This document shows positions 48,159-56,997 of a stretch of DNA of 64,000 bases, piece after piece; within the stretch, counting starts at the first letter, position 1, and every line of letters starts with the position of its first letter. The notes beneath the pieces are model-generated. The model saw nothing but the letters and a program-made list of their open reading frames with translations, searched no databases and had not been told where the DNA came from. The stretch spans positions 72,823 through 136,822 of the forward strand of contig DKPB01000038.1 in NCBI GenBank assembly GCA_002471015.1. Direction: 5' to 3'. Source of the stretch: Stenotrophomonas sp. UBA7346. Its GTDB lineage: Bacteria; Pseudomonadota; Gammaproteobacteria; Xanthomonadales; Xanthomonadaceae. Made by a program: the position numbers and the translations under genes.

Positions 48159-48601
48159 AACTTCAGATCGAGAAGCCCATCGCCCAGATCCTCGTCAGAC
48201 AACGTCTGCTGGATCAGTGCGCGATGCGCTTGCTCGCTCCACAATTCGAACTTGTCCCCCATGCCCATCAGCACTGCTTTCTTCTCGATGCCCACCGCGC
48301 TGCGGTGACTGGACGGCAGGCTGATACGGCCATTGCCATCCAGTTCCAGATGGGCGGCCGAGCCGACAAGCTTCTGCTGCAGGGTGCGTACTACACGCTG
48401 GGTATTGGGCTTTGCCATTACGTCGTCCCGCACCCGCTCCCACTCCTGCTCTGAGTACAACCACAAGCAGCCTGCTTCAAACGGGTTGTAGGTGAGTACG
48501 AGGCGATTGCCGCTGGCACGCGCGACCAGGTCGCGATAGGCGGTTGGCACCGCCATGCGTCCCTTGTCGTCAACCGTGATGGCAGTCTCGCCCTGGAACA
48601 C
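48155..48601 (-). CDS. mraZ: Transcriptional regulator MraZ
   Basis: A SpoVT/AbrB-like DNA-binding protein that represses its own cluster in E. coli. The 148-residue product starts at GTG (MFQGETAITVDDKGRMAVPT) and has two copies of the domain: residues about 1-50 and 75-125 (HLELDGNGRISLPSSHRS). Each carries the conserved D-x-x-x-R. It leads the cluster. The candidate operator repeats lie 45-90 bases upstream. Confidence 0.97.
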   Translation of the reverse strand: MFQGETAITVDDKGRMAVPTAYRDLVARASGNRLVLTYNPFEAGCLWLYSEQEWERVRDDVMAKPNTQRVVRTLQQKLVGSAAHLELDGNGRISLPSSHRSAVGIEKKAVLMGMGDKFELWSEQAHRALIQQTLSDEDLGDGLLDLKL

Positions 48602-48930
48602 GCCTATGGCACCCGTTTGTCAGTTTCCACTTGGGAAGTTATTGAACCACGAAAAACCACAAAAAACCCGGTTTTCCCTCTGATGCCCACCTTAGCAGCG
48701 GGCCATGGCTTGTCAACAACTTTCCGCACACAAAATCGCCATTCGCATCAATGGTTTGCGCCAATGTTTAGAGAGTTGTTCAAGGTTTATCCACAAGTTG
48801 CTGTTTCGTCTCAAATTTTGAGATTCGTAGGAAATTCAGGGGTGTAGAGGTGGCGTGAAAACCGGGTCGCAACCCAGCCGCCATTCAGCCGCAGATGGCC
48901 GACAAGCGCGCAAAACGGCACACTTCGTGC
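48602..48930. other. mraZ / NRDE divergent intergenic region with a DnaA box
   Basis: This 329-base gap is more AT-rich than the rest of the window. Besides the MraZ repeats it holds a consensus DnaA box, TTATCCACA (48787-48795), and a 13-base palindrome CTCAAATTTTGAG (48810-48822). No gene was seen. Confidence 0.6.
48646..48690 (-). promoter_or_regulatory. Candidate MraZ operator (five pentamer repeats)
   Basis: Read on the minus strand, five related pentamers follow one another: TGGGC (first base 48689), AGGGA (48679), CGGGT (48670), TGGTT (48659) and TGGTT (48649). Spacings are 10, 9, 11 and 10 bases. E. coli MraZ binds TGGGN repeats separated by 5 bases, the same 10-base rhythm. Three repeats are known there; five are seen here, two of them degenerate. 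Confidence 0.65.
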
Positions 48931-49707
48931 ATGTGCCTTGTCGCCCTCGCTTGGAAGACCCACCCGCACTGGCGCCTGCTCATGGCCGGCAACCGTGACG
49001 AATTCCACGCCCGCCCCACCTCCCCCTTGCAGCGCTGGCCTGCCCCTCACGACAACGTGATTGCCGGTCGCGACCTGCGTTCGGGCGGCAGTTGGATGGG
49101 CGTGAATCTGCACGGACAGGCGGGCGTGGTCACCAATGTGCGTGACCCAAACGCCACTGCAGGCGGGCCTTCGCGCGGCGAACTGATCGCCAGCTACCTG
49201 GCTGGTGGACAGCCGGCCACGGACTATGCCGACACCTTGGCCAGCCGGGCGCCGGCGTTCGCGCCGTTCAATCTATTGGTCGCCGACGCTGAAAGCTGCA
49301 GCTATCTGGGCAACCACCCGCAGGCCCGGCAGGATCTGGCGCCAGGCGTGCATGGCATGTCCAACGGCGCACTGGATGCCCCCTGGCCCAAGACCCGGCG
49401 CCTGATGGGCGTGCTTGAGGGTTGGCTGGCTGCAGGCAGTGACGACCTGGAGCCGCTTTGGGCGGCGCTGGCTGATGAGCAACAGGCTACGGATGCAGAG
49501 CTGCCCGCTACCGGGATCTCACTGGAGTGGGAACGACATCTCTCCAGCGCCTTCATCCGTGGGACCGACTATGGCACCCGCGCCAGCACCATCGTGGCGA
49601 TCGATCAGGATGGCGGCGGTTTCATCCATGAGCGACGGTTCGGGCCGGAGGGTGTGTATCTGGGGGAAACGCGCATGGAAATTGGAAAGGAAGGCTTTGG
49701 CTCCTAG
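48931..49707 (+). CDS. NRDE family protein (TANGO2-like)
   Basis: A 258-residue protein of the NRDE/TANGO2 family. ATG 48931 is right because the mature family starts Met-Cys (MCLVALAWKTHPHWRLL) with Cys2 as the presumed N-terminal nucleophile. The name motif AGNRDEF is at residues about 23-29, then GGSWMGVNLHGQAGVVTNVR. The C-terminal TRASTIVAIDQDGGGFIHER is typical. The biochemical role is unsettled; TANGO2 homologues have been linked to haem and lipid handling. It diverges from mraZ. Confidence 0.9.
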   Translation: MCLVALAWKTHPHWRLLMAGNRDEFHARPTSPLQRWPAPHDNVIAGRDLRSGGSWMGVNLHGQAGVVTNVRDPNATAGGPSRGELIASYLAGGQPATDYADTLASRAPAFAPFNLLVADAESCSYLGNHPQARQDLAPGVHGMSNGALDAPWPKTRRLMGVLEGWLAAGSDDLEPLWAALADEQQATDAELPATGISLEWERHLSSAFIRGTDYGTRASTIVAIDQDGGGFIHERRFGPEGVYLGETRMEIGKEGFGS

Positions 49708-50130
<423 letters not shown>

Positions 50131-50185
50131 TTAGTAAAGGGGGCGCGCCGACAGGCGCGGGGAATTGGAGGGCAGAGGCCCGGGG

Positions 50186-50221
50186 CCCAAAGTTTTGCCT
50201 TGCAAAACTTTGGGGCTTTTT
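50186..50221 (+). terminator. Strong plus-strand terminator
   Basis: A 13-bp perfect stem (CCCAAAGTTTTGC with GCAAAACTTTGGG) is followed by GCTTTTT. It ends plus-strand transcripts before the convergent rnpB. Confidence 0.8.
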
Positions 50222-50243
50222 CTGCCCGGCGGGCAGAAAAAGC
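50215..50243 (-). terminator. Hairpin directly after rnpB
   Basis: GCTTTTTCTGCCC and GGGCAGAAAAAGC form a 13-bp stem next to the 3' strand of RNase P helix P1. On the minus strand P1 is followed by CTTTTT, so termination may happen there. Confidence 0.6.
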
Positions 50244-50597
50244 GGCGGAGCCGGCCGATAAGCCGGGTTTTGTCGTGGACAGTCATTCCTCTAGGCGCTG
50301 CGTCACCGCAACGCTCAAGCAACCTACCCGGACCCGACGCGGGCCACGCCATTAGGTCCCTATTTGGTCTTGCTCCAGGTGGGGTTTGCCGTGCCGGTCT
50401 GTTGCCAGACTCGCGGTGCGCTCTTACCGCACCATTTCACCCTTACCGGCCTCCCGAAAGAGACGTAGGCGGTATCTTTCTGTTGCACTTTCCGTCGGCT
50501 CGCGCCGCCCAGGCGTTACCTGGCACCTTGCCCTGTGGAGCCCGGACTTTCCTCGGCATTCCCGAAGGAATGACGCGACTGTCTGGCCGACTCCGCC
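50244..50597 (-). ncRNA. rnpB: RNase P RNA (type A)
   Basis: The catalytic RNA that trims tRNA 5' leaders. Conserved blocks read on the minus strand in order: GCCAGACAGTCGC, GAGGAAAGTCCGGGCTCC, GGTAAGGGTGAAA, GACCAAATAGGGAC and GAGGAATGACTGTCCACGAC. The 5' GGCGGAGTCGGCC and 3' GGCCGGCTCCGCC pair as helix P1 over 13 positions with one GU, which sets the ends. About 354 bases, a normal length. A position upstream of the division cluster is usual in this family. The promoter should lie around 50600-50640. Confidence 0.95.
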
Positions 50598-50639
50598 GCG
50601 TGTATTGTCGCACGTCCAACACCTCAACGGCCGATCATT

Positions 50640-51404
50640 TCATTCAGCCGCAAGCGTCTGGTAACGCAACGGCCGCACGCCGGCGTCGGTGAATGACAGC
50701 AACCATCCCTCGTGCAGGATGTCGATCTGCTGGAAATCCGCGTGCGCGCCACCGTCGCGCAACTGCTGCGACAAGGCATCCAGCGCTGCCAGCGCCCAGT
50801 TACGCAGCACCGCCGGGTCCGCGTCCTCGACAAAGGCCACCGTCGGCAGCGGCCAGTTGTCATACAGCAACAGCACGTTGCGGGCCTGCCGCGCATAGCC
50901 AGGCTTGTGCAGCACCTGGCGCTTCTTCTCCACCGCCCAGCGCATCACTTCCACCCATAGCCGCTCGGGCTCATCGCCCGCCCATGGACTGCCTTCATAG
51001 GTGTCAGCCAACAACTGGCGCAGCAATGGGCTATCCCATTCGGCACGTGCCTCCTCAGCGCGGTGCTGCGGCACCGGCCGCACCCAGCCGGAGTTGATGC
51101 CATTCAACTTGGCCTGCACCTGCTTGAAGGCCTTAGGCACCACTTCCATGCATTCCACGCCAATCCGGTCAGGGCCGACATCCAGCATGAAATCCGGGCT
51201 TTCTCGCTTGCGCACCCGCAGCGGATAGACCAGCTCCGACGCCCAGGCATTCAACCAGCGCACCATCATCCAGCGCTCGCGCTGGATCTTGACCTGGCCA
51301 CCGGTACCACCGGCCAACGGCTGCTCGCGCAGGTCCAGTTGCCGACGCAGGCTGGCGGCATCGGCCGCCGCCCACATCGCCTCAGTCGTTGCTGCCCTGT
51401 CCAT
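50640..51404 (-). CDS. Unknown protein, possible PD-(D/E)XK-like fold
   Basis: I do not recognise a named family. The 254-residue protein has no signal peptide or membrane segment. The stretch RKRESPDFMLDVGPDRIGVE followed by CMEV resembles the PD-x(n)-E-x-x core of nuclease-like folds, but the final Lys is Met, so catalysis is uncertain. Other blocks are KLNGINSGWVRPVP and YARQARNVLLLYDNWPLPTV. It overlaps the rsmI end by 23 bases and is read with it, just before rnpB. Confidence 0.6.
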   Translation of the reverse strand: MDRAATTEAMWAAADAASLRRQLDLREQPLAGGTGGQVKIQRERWMMVRWLNAWASELVYPLRVRKRESPDFMLDVGPDRIGVECMEVVPKAFKQVQAKLNGINSGWVRPVPQHRAEEARAEWDSPLLRQLLADTYEGSPWAGDEPERLWVEVMRWAVEKKRQVLHKPGYARQARNVLLLYDNWPLPTVAFVEDADPAVLRNWALAALDALSQQLRDGGAHADFQQIDILHEGWLLSFTDAGVRPLRYQTLAAE

Positions 51405-52221
51405 ACAAGGCCTTGCGCGGCGCGCCGCTCAGTTCGGCCGCCAGCTTGGCAGCGGTTGAAGGCGGCAGGTGCTCGTTCAATTTGGCGTAAAGGCGACGGC
51501 CTTCGGCAATCCTGGCCTGCTCATCGTCGCCAGCACCCTGCACCATCACCACGAACTCGCCCTTGCGCTGGTTGTCATCGGCCAGCACCTTGGCCAGCAA
51601 TTGCTCCAGACTGCCATCGAGCACAGTCTCGAACAGCTTGGTCAGCTCACGCGCCACCACCGCCGGCCGCTCGGCACCGAACGCAGCCACCATGTCGGCC
51701 AGCGATTCGGCGATTCGGTGCGAAGACTCGTAGAACACCAAGGTGCCGGTCTCGGCCGCCAGTTTGTTGAGCCGCTCGCGGCGGGCCGCGCCCTTGGCCG
51801 GCAGGAAGCCTTCAAATACGAAGCGATCACTGGGCAATCCGGCCACGCTCAAGGCAGCAATTGCCGCGCAGGCACCTGGGATTGGGCTGACTCTGACCCC
51901 CGCCGCACGCGCCGCACGGACCAGGCGGAAGCCCGGGTCACTGACCAACGGGGTGCCGGCATCGCTGACCACCGCCAGCGATTCACCGCCCAGCAGGCGC
52001 GACACCACCCGCTCGGCCATCGCCTCTTCATTGTGGTCATGCAGGGCTACCAGGGGCTTGCTGATGCCAAAGTGCGACAGTAACTGGCCGGTATGGCGGG
52101 TGTCTTCGGCGCAGATGGCGGCCACCGAACGCAGCACCTCCTGCGCACGCGGACTCAGATCGGCCAGGTTGCCGATCGGCGTGGCAACGACATACAAGGT
52201 GGCAGCAGCAGTACTCATCAT
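51382..52221 (-). CDS. rsmI: 16S rRNA (cytidine-1402-2'-O)-methyltransferase
   Basis: A SAM-dependent tetrapyrrole-methylase-fold enzyme acting on C1402, the same base as RsmH. The 279-residue protein starts ATLYVVATPIGNLADLSPRA. It has CAEDTRHTGQLLSHFGI, VVSDAGTPLVSDPG, IPGACAAIAAL and the VFYESSHRI block, all typical. Two adjacent ATG codons (52221 and 52218) are possible starts. It diverges from the lpoA gene, as in E. coli. Confidence 0.97.
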   Translation of the reverse strand: MMSTAAATLYVVATPIGNLADLSPRAQEVLRSVAAICAEDTRHTGQLLSHFGISKPLVALHDHNEEAMAERVVSRLLGGESLAVVSDAGTPLVSDPGFRLVRAARAAGVRVSPIPGACAAIAALSVAGLPSDRFVFEGFLPAKGAARRERLNKLAAETGTLVFYESSHRIAESLADMVAAFGAERPAVVARELTKLFETVLDGSLEQLLAKVLADDNQRKGEFVVMVQGAGDDEQARIAEGRRLYAKLNEHLPPSTAAKLAAELSGAPRKALYGQGSND

Positions 52222-52300
52222 CGGTATTTCCGTGGGCCAAGGGTAGAATCCTACCGTTTCCCCCGCCCGGCACTGCCGCGCCCTGTCGAACGGACCTCAA

Positions 52301-54025
52301 ATGAACAAGCCAGTCGCACGGATTTCCGCCCTGTCATTGTCGATGCTGCTGTTCGTCGGCTGCGCCACCACCAGCGTTGCCCCGACCAGTACCCCCGCCC
52401 AGCAGGCGGCCATCGCCCTGCTTGAACAGGGCAAGCCGCGCGAAGCGGCCCAGCAACTTGAAGCCGAAGCTGCGCTGGTGCGTGGGGCGGGCAAGTCGCA
52501 GTTGCTGGCCGACGCCGCCTTTGCCTGGCACGAAGCCAAGGACGATGCCCGCGCGCGCATGCTGATGACCCAGGTGCAGCAGCGCCAGCTCAGCGGCGCC
52601 AGCCGCCAGCGCTTCCAACTGTTGCAGGCCGAGCTGGCCGTGGCTGACAAACAGCCGGTCGCTGCGCTGCAGGCGCTGACCGAAAACCCCACGCAGCTGC
52701 CCACTGCCCTGCATGCGCGCTGGTACCTGGCCCGCGCCCAGGCCCTGGAAGCCAATGGCGATGCCTTCAATGCCGCCGCTGACCGTGCCCGCGCCGGCGT
52801 GCTGCTCAGCGGTGCCGAGCGCACCGACAACCAACGCGCCATCACCCGCCTGCTGGCCGGGCTGGATGACGCCACCCTCGGCACCCGCACTGCGGCCCTG
52901 CCGGCAGGCGACCCCCTGTACAACCATGCCGGCCGCGCCCTTATCGCACGTGGTCTGCCGCTGCCCCGTCCGTTCGACCGCGATGCTGCCTGGCAACTGG
53001 ACACCGGCAAGCGCCCGGCCGCCGATGCCGATGGCTACCGCCCGCCGGTGAAGATGGCCGTGCTGCTGCCGCTCAGCGGCAACCTGGCCACCGCCGCCGC
53101 GCCGGTGCGCGACGGCCTGTTGGCCGGCTACTACGGCGAGACCCGGCGTCGCCCGCAGATCGACTTCATCGACACCAAGGGCAATGCCGCCGGTGCCATT
53201 GCCGCCTATGACAAGGCCGTGGCGGCGGGCGCCGATTTCGTGGTCGGGCCGCTTGGCCGCGACGAAGTCGATGCCTTGTTCCAGCGCCAGCAGTTGCAGG
53301 TGCCATTGCTGGCCCTGAACCGCGGCAAGGACACCCCGCCGGCCGGCAGCGCCGGGTTCTCGCTGGCCCCGGAGGACGACGGCATCATGGCCGCCGAGTA
53401 CCTGCTGGGCCGCGAGCGCGGCAATGTGCTGGTGATCGCCAGCAATGACGAAACCGGCCGCCGCGCGAGCACGGCATTCAAGGAGCGCTTCGGCGAGCGC
53501 GGCGGCAAGGTTGCCGCCACCATCACCGTCAGCGACACCCCGGCCGATATCGGCGCCCAGCTGCGCCAGGCGGCCGGTGTGGATGCGGTATTGCTGGCGG
53601 TAAAGGGCAACCAGGCACGTGCGCTGGCGCCGCAGCTGGCGCTGGCCGGGCTGAGCGCGGTGACCCGGGTTGGCACCTCGCAGCTGGTCGCCAACACCGG
53701 CAAGGCCGATGAAGACATGGCTCTGGACGGTATCGCCTTCCCCAGCGAAACCTGGACCTCGCGTGGTGTTGCCGGGCTGCCGGCAGCCAGCAGCCTGGCC
53801 AGCAGCCTGCCCACCGCCCGCGGTGGCGCGGCACGCCTGTTCGCTTTCGGCTATGACGCCTGGAAGATCACCGCCTATCTGGAGAAGCTGGCCAACAGCA
53901 CCGGGGCCGGCCTGAGCGGCGCCACCGGCACCCTGCACCTGGACGGCTTCGGCAATGTGCTGCGCACCCCGGCCTGGTCCACCTTCAGTGGCGGTCACCC
54001 GGTCGCGATTGGTGATGGTCGCTGA
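52301..54025 (+). CDS. lpoA: Penicillin-binding protein activator lipoprotein LpoA (LppC/YraM)
   Basis: An outer-membrane lipoprotein that activates the transpeptidase PBP1A. The 574-residue protein has a lipobox ending at Cys21 (LLFVGC). An N-terminal TPR-like helical domain runs to about residue 230 and a periplasmic-binding-protein-like domain follows (VKMAVLLPLSGNLATAAAPV, FVVGPLGRDEVDALF, NVLVIASNDETGR). The next gene, yraN, overlaps its 3' end. The rsmI/lpoA/yraN arrangement is the conserved gammaproteobacterial one. Confidence 0.94.
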   Translation: MNKPVARISALSLSMLLFVGCATTSVAPTSTPAQQAAIALLEQGKPREAAQQLEAEAALVRGAGKSQLLADAAFAWHEAKDDARARMLMTQVQQRQLSGASRQRFQLLQAELAVADKQPVAALQALTENPTQLPTALHARWYLARAQALEANGDAFNAAADRARAGVLLSGAERTDNQRAITRLLAGLDDATLGTRTAALPAGDPLYNHAGRALIARGLPLPRPFDRDAAWQLDTGKRPAADADGYRPPVKMAVLLPLSGNLATAAAPVRDGLLAGYYGETRRRPQIDFIDTKGNAAGAIAAYDKAVAAGADFVVGPLGRDEVDALFQRQQLQVPLLALNRGKDTPPAGSAGFSLAPEDDGIMAAEYLLGRERGNVLVIASNDETGRRASTAFKERFGERGGKVAATITVSDTPADIGAQLRQAAGVDAVLLAVKGNQARALAPQLALAGLSAVTRVGTSQLVANTGKADEDMALDGIAFPSETWTSRGVAGLPAASSLASSLPTARGGAARLFAFGYDAWKITAYLEKLANSTGAGLSGATGTLHLDGFGNVLRTPAWSTFSGGHPVAIGDGR

Positions 54026-54389
54026 GCAGGCGCAACGCGGTGCGGCAGTGGAAACTGCCGCCCGCGCCCTGCTGGAACAGGCGGGCCTGCAGTGGCGCGC
54101 CGCCAATGTGCGTTTCCGCGGTGGCGAGCTGGACCTGGTGATGCATGACCCGGGCAGCGACTGCCTGGTATTTGTCGAAGTCCGCTATCGCCGCGACAGC
54201 CGCTTTGGCGGCGGTGCCGTATCGGTGGATGCAGGCAAACGGCGCAAGCTGATCACCGCTGCCCTACTCTATCTGGCCCACCATCCCGCCCTGGCCGAGC
54301 GCCCCTGCCGTTTTGACGTGGTCGAGGCCAGCGGCGAACCGCCACGTCTGAACTGGATCCGCGACGCCTTCCGCGCTGACGATTGTTGA
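54015..54389 (+). CDS. yraN: YraN family endonuclease-like protein (UPF0102)
   Basis: A 124-residue protein with the nuclease-like core of UPF0102: NVRFRGGELDLVMHD (GE-x-D), LVFVEVRYRRDSRFGG (E-x-R in place of E-V-K) and VDAGKRRKLITAA. It is thought to be a Holliday-junction-resolvase-like protein without proven activity. ATG 54015 overlaps the lpoA end by 11 bases. Confidence 0.93.
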   Translation: MVAEQAQRGAAVETAARALLEQAGLQWRAANVRFRGGELDLVMHDPGSDCLVFVEVRYRRDSRFGGGAVSVDAGKRRKLITAALLYLAHHPALAERPCRFDVVEASGEPPRLNWIRDAFRADDC

Positions 54390-54934
54390 TGCCCAGTGTT
54401 TTCACCCATGCAGCGGTGCCGCTGGCACTGTGGTACGCCAGCGAACGCGGGCGCGTCTCCGGCCGACTGCTCGCCGCCGGGGTTGCCGCGGCCATGCTGC
54501 CCGATGCCGATGTGCTGGCCTTTGCCCTGCACATCCCCTATGCCGATGCCTTCGGCCATCGCGGCGCCAGCCATTCCCTGCTGTTTGCCGGGCTGCTTGC
54601 GGCGCTGGCACTGGCCTTTGCGCGCCAACTGCGGGCTGGCCGCCTGCAGGCACTGGCCTTCGTCTTCCTCTGCGCGCTTTCGCACCCGCTGCTGGATGCA
54701 CTCACGTCCGGCGGGCTGGGGGTGGCGCTGTGGTGGCCCTGGAGCGAGCAGCGCCTGTTCGCGCCTTGGCGCCCCATCCGGGTGTCGCCGTTCGCCAACA
54801 ACTTTTTCAGCGCGCGCGGCCTGCAGACCGTGCTGTCCGAACTGCGCTGGGTGTGGCTGCCGCTGGCGCTGGCCTGCATGGGCTGGAAGGTGATTCAATC
54901 CCCTCGGGGCAGGCGCACTGCCGCCGACACGTGA
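54389..54934 (+). CDS. YdjM-family membrane-bound metal-dependent hydrolase
   Basis: A 181-residue protein of the same family as the gene at 1-995. It shows MPSVFTHAAVPLALW, AAMLPDADVLAF, FGHRGASHSLLFAGLL and LSHPLLDALTSGG, where His/Asp residues should hold a metal. About four hydrophobic segments. E. coli YdjM is LexA-controlled; no LexA site was seen here. The ATG shares one base with the yraN stop (TGATG), so it is part of the lpoA-yraN operon. Confidence 0.85.
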   Translation: MPSVFTHAAVPLALWYASERGRVSGRLLAAGVAAAMLPDADVLAFALHIPYADAFGHRGASHSLLFAGLLAALALAFARQLRAGRLQALAFVFLCALSHPLLDALTSGGLGVALWWPWSEQRLFAPWRPIRVSPFANNFFSARGLQTVLSELRWVWLPLALACMGWKVIQSPRGRRTAADT

Positions 54935-54951
54935 CAACACCGGGGGAACCG

Positions 54952-55518
54952 ATGCACCTGCGTTTGCTCAAACCTGCAGCCCTGCTGCTGTGCCTGGCAA
55001 TACCGTTCACCACCGCCCATGCCGATGAAGGAAAGCCCCCTCAGGGAGAGTTTCCACCGCCCGGAACACTGGGCAACACCTTGCGTGGCGAACCGGTGGA
55101 TCTGGCACAACGGCGCGGCAAGGTGGTGATCATGACCTTCTGGGCCAGCTGGTGCGGCCCTTGTCTGCGCGAACTGCCGGTGCTGGCACGGATACAGCAG
55201 GTGGCAGGCAAGGACGCGCTGGAGGTGATCGCCGTCAACTGGGACGAACCACGCGCGCAGGTGGTCGAGTTTGCCCGCCGCAACCGCAAGCTGGACCTTG
55301 AATACGTGATCGACCCCAAGGGCAAGAGTGCCGAACGCTATGGAGTGAAGGCCATCCCGCGCATGTTCGTGCTGGACGGTGAAGGGCGTATCCAGGCCGT
55401 TCACAGCGGCTACTCGCAGGAGGCGCTGCCCGGGATCCTGGAACAGGTGGTCGCCCTGCTGCCCGAAGACGTGCGCATGCGACCCTCGCAGATGTCGGCC
55501 AACCAACGCGGCAAGTGA
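54952..55518 (+). CDS. TlpA-like periplasmic thiol-disulfide oxidoreductase
   Basis: A 188-residue thioredoxin-fold protein with a signal peptide (LLKPAALLLCLAIPFTTAHA). The active site is TFWASWCGPCLRELPVL (CGPC), and KAIPRMFVLDGEGRIQ holds the cis-Pro. It likely reduces a specific periplasmic partner, as TlpA/ResA do. GGGGGAACCG precedes ATG 54952. The C-terminal 20 residues are a polar extension. Confidence 0.92.
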   Translation: MHLRLLKPAALLLCLAIPFTTAHADEGKPPQGEFPPPGTLGNTLRGEPVDLAQRRGKVVIMTFWASWCGPCLRELPVLARIQQVAGKDALEVIAVNWDEPRAQVVEFARRNRKLDLEYVIDPKGKSAERYGVKAIPRMFVLDGEGRIQAVHSGYSQEALPGILEQVVALLPEDVRMRPSQMSANQRGK

Positions 55519-55540
55519 CACGGCCTACAATAGGCCGGTG

Positions 55541-56920
55541 ATGACCCCTCTCCCCGACGCATTCGATCAGGCCCTGGCGCAGCTGCTGGGCGATGGCTGG
55601 CGCACCGACACCGCAGCCCTGCAGGCGCATGCGCAGGACAACTCCTGGCGCCACGCGCTGCCACTGGGCGTGGCCCTGCCCAGCTCCGCCGAGCAGGTAC
55701 AGGCCATTGTCCGCCTCTGCCGCAACCATGCGGTCCCACTGGTCGGGCGTGGTGCCGGCACCGGCACCACCGGTGCGGCCGTACCCAGCGCTGGCGGCAT
55801 CGTGCTCTCGTTCGCACGCATGAACCGCATCCTCGACATCCGCGCTGGCGACCGCTGCGCGGTGGTGCAGCCGGGCGTGCTCAATGGCGACCTCCAGCAG
55901 GCGCTGCAGCCCCACGGGCTGTTCTGGCCGCCCGACCCGTCCAGTGCCGACATCTGCAGCATCGGCGGCAACCTGGCCTGCAACGCCGGTGGCCCACGCG
56001 CGGTGAAGTACGGCACCAGCCGCGACAACGTGCTCGGGCTGGTGGCGGTGACCGGTACCGGCGAGCTGATCCGCTGCGGCGGCGCCTATACCAAGGACGC
56101 CACCGGCTACGACCTGACCCACTTGATCGTCGGCAGCGAAGGCACCCTGGCCCTGATCGTGGAAGCCACCCTCAAGCTCTCGCCGCGCCCACGCAGCCAG
56201 GCCGGCCTGCGCGTGCTCTACCGCGATGCGGAAGCGGCGGCGGCGGCGGTGTCGCGGGTGATGGCACAGCCGGTCACCCCCACCACCCTGGAATTCATGG
56301 ACGCCCGCAGCCTGCAGCTGTTGCGCCACAACGGCGCGCAGGTGCCCGAAGCAGGCGCCATGCTGCTGATCGATGCCGAAGGCGACGACGACACCCTGCC
56401 CTATCTGCTCAACGCCCTGGCCGAGGCCGCCGAAGGCGACGGCATGCTGGCACTGGACGTGGCCAGCGACGGCAGTGCACGCGACAAGCTGTGGGCGGCC
56501 CGCCGTGCCCTGTCACCCGCGCTCAGAACAATCGCGCCCGGCAAGATCAACGAGGACGTAGTGGTACCGGTGTCGCGGATCCCGGCATTGGTGGAAGGCG
56601 TGCAGCGGCTGTCGGCCGAGTCCGGCCTGCCGATCGTCACCTTCGGCCATGCCGGCAACGGCAACCTGCACGTCAACATCCTCTACCACCCGGATGACGC
56701 CAGCGAGAACGCGCGTGCCCATGCTGCCCTGCCCAAGGTATTCGCGCTGACCCTGGCGCTGGGCGGCACGCTGTCTGGCGAGCACGGCATCGGTGTGGCC
56801 AAGCGCGATTTCATGACGCAGGCGTTCTCGGCCGACACGCTGTCGACGATGTGGGCCATCAAGCAGGCGCTGGACCCGGACGGCATCCTCAATCCGGGCA
56901 AGGTACTGCCCCCCGTTTGA
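55541..56920 (+). CDS. FAD-linked oxidase, D-lactate/2-hydroxyacid dehydrogenase type (GlcD-like)
   Basis: A 459-residue flavoprotein of the vanillyl-alcohol-oxidase family. The FAD domain has VGRGAGTGTTGAAVPSAG and SIGGNLACNAGGPRAVKYG. The C-terminal cap has FGHAGNGNLHVNI (metal/substrate His) and LSGEHGIGVAKRDFM. Related enzymes oxidise D-lactate, glycolate or D-2-hydroxyglutarate; which of these applies here is not readable. ATG 55541 is the family start, 22 bases after the TlpA-like stop. It is the last gene of the rightward operon. Confidence 0.93.
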   Translation: MTPLPDAFDQALAQLLGDGWRTDTAALQAHAQDNSWRHALPLGVALPSSAEQVQAIVRLCRNHAVPLVGRGAGTGTTGAAVPSAGGIVLSFARMNRILDIRAGDRCAVVQPGVLNGDLQQALQPHGLFWPPDPSSADICSIGGNLACNAGGPRAVKYGTSRDNVLGLVAVTGTGELIRCGGAYTKDATGYDLTHLIVGSEGTLALIVEATLKLSPRPRSQAGLRVLYRDAEAAAAAVSRVMAQPVTPTTLEFMDARSLQLLRHNGAQVPEAGAMLLIDAEGDDDTLPYLLNALAEAAEGDGMLALDVASDGSARDKLWAARRALSPALRTIAPGKINEDVVVPVSRIPALVEGVQRLSAESGLPIVTFGHAGNGNLHVNILYHPDDASENARAHAALPKVFALTLALGGTLSGEHGIGVAKRDFMTQAFSADTLSTMWAIKQALDPDGILNPGKVLPPV

Positions 56921-56997
56921 GCGGCCTGGGCTGCCGCGCCGTTGGCACCCCGTGATGCCGGGCCGTTCGCCGGTTGCGGGGGTGCCGGCGTCGCGGC

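Noticed and set aside
56921..56997. A tRNA or other small RNA between the FAD oxidase and the GTPase
   Set aside because: GC-rich hairpins are present but there is no cloverleaf or T-loop sequence.
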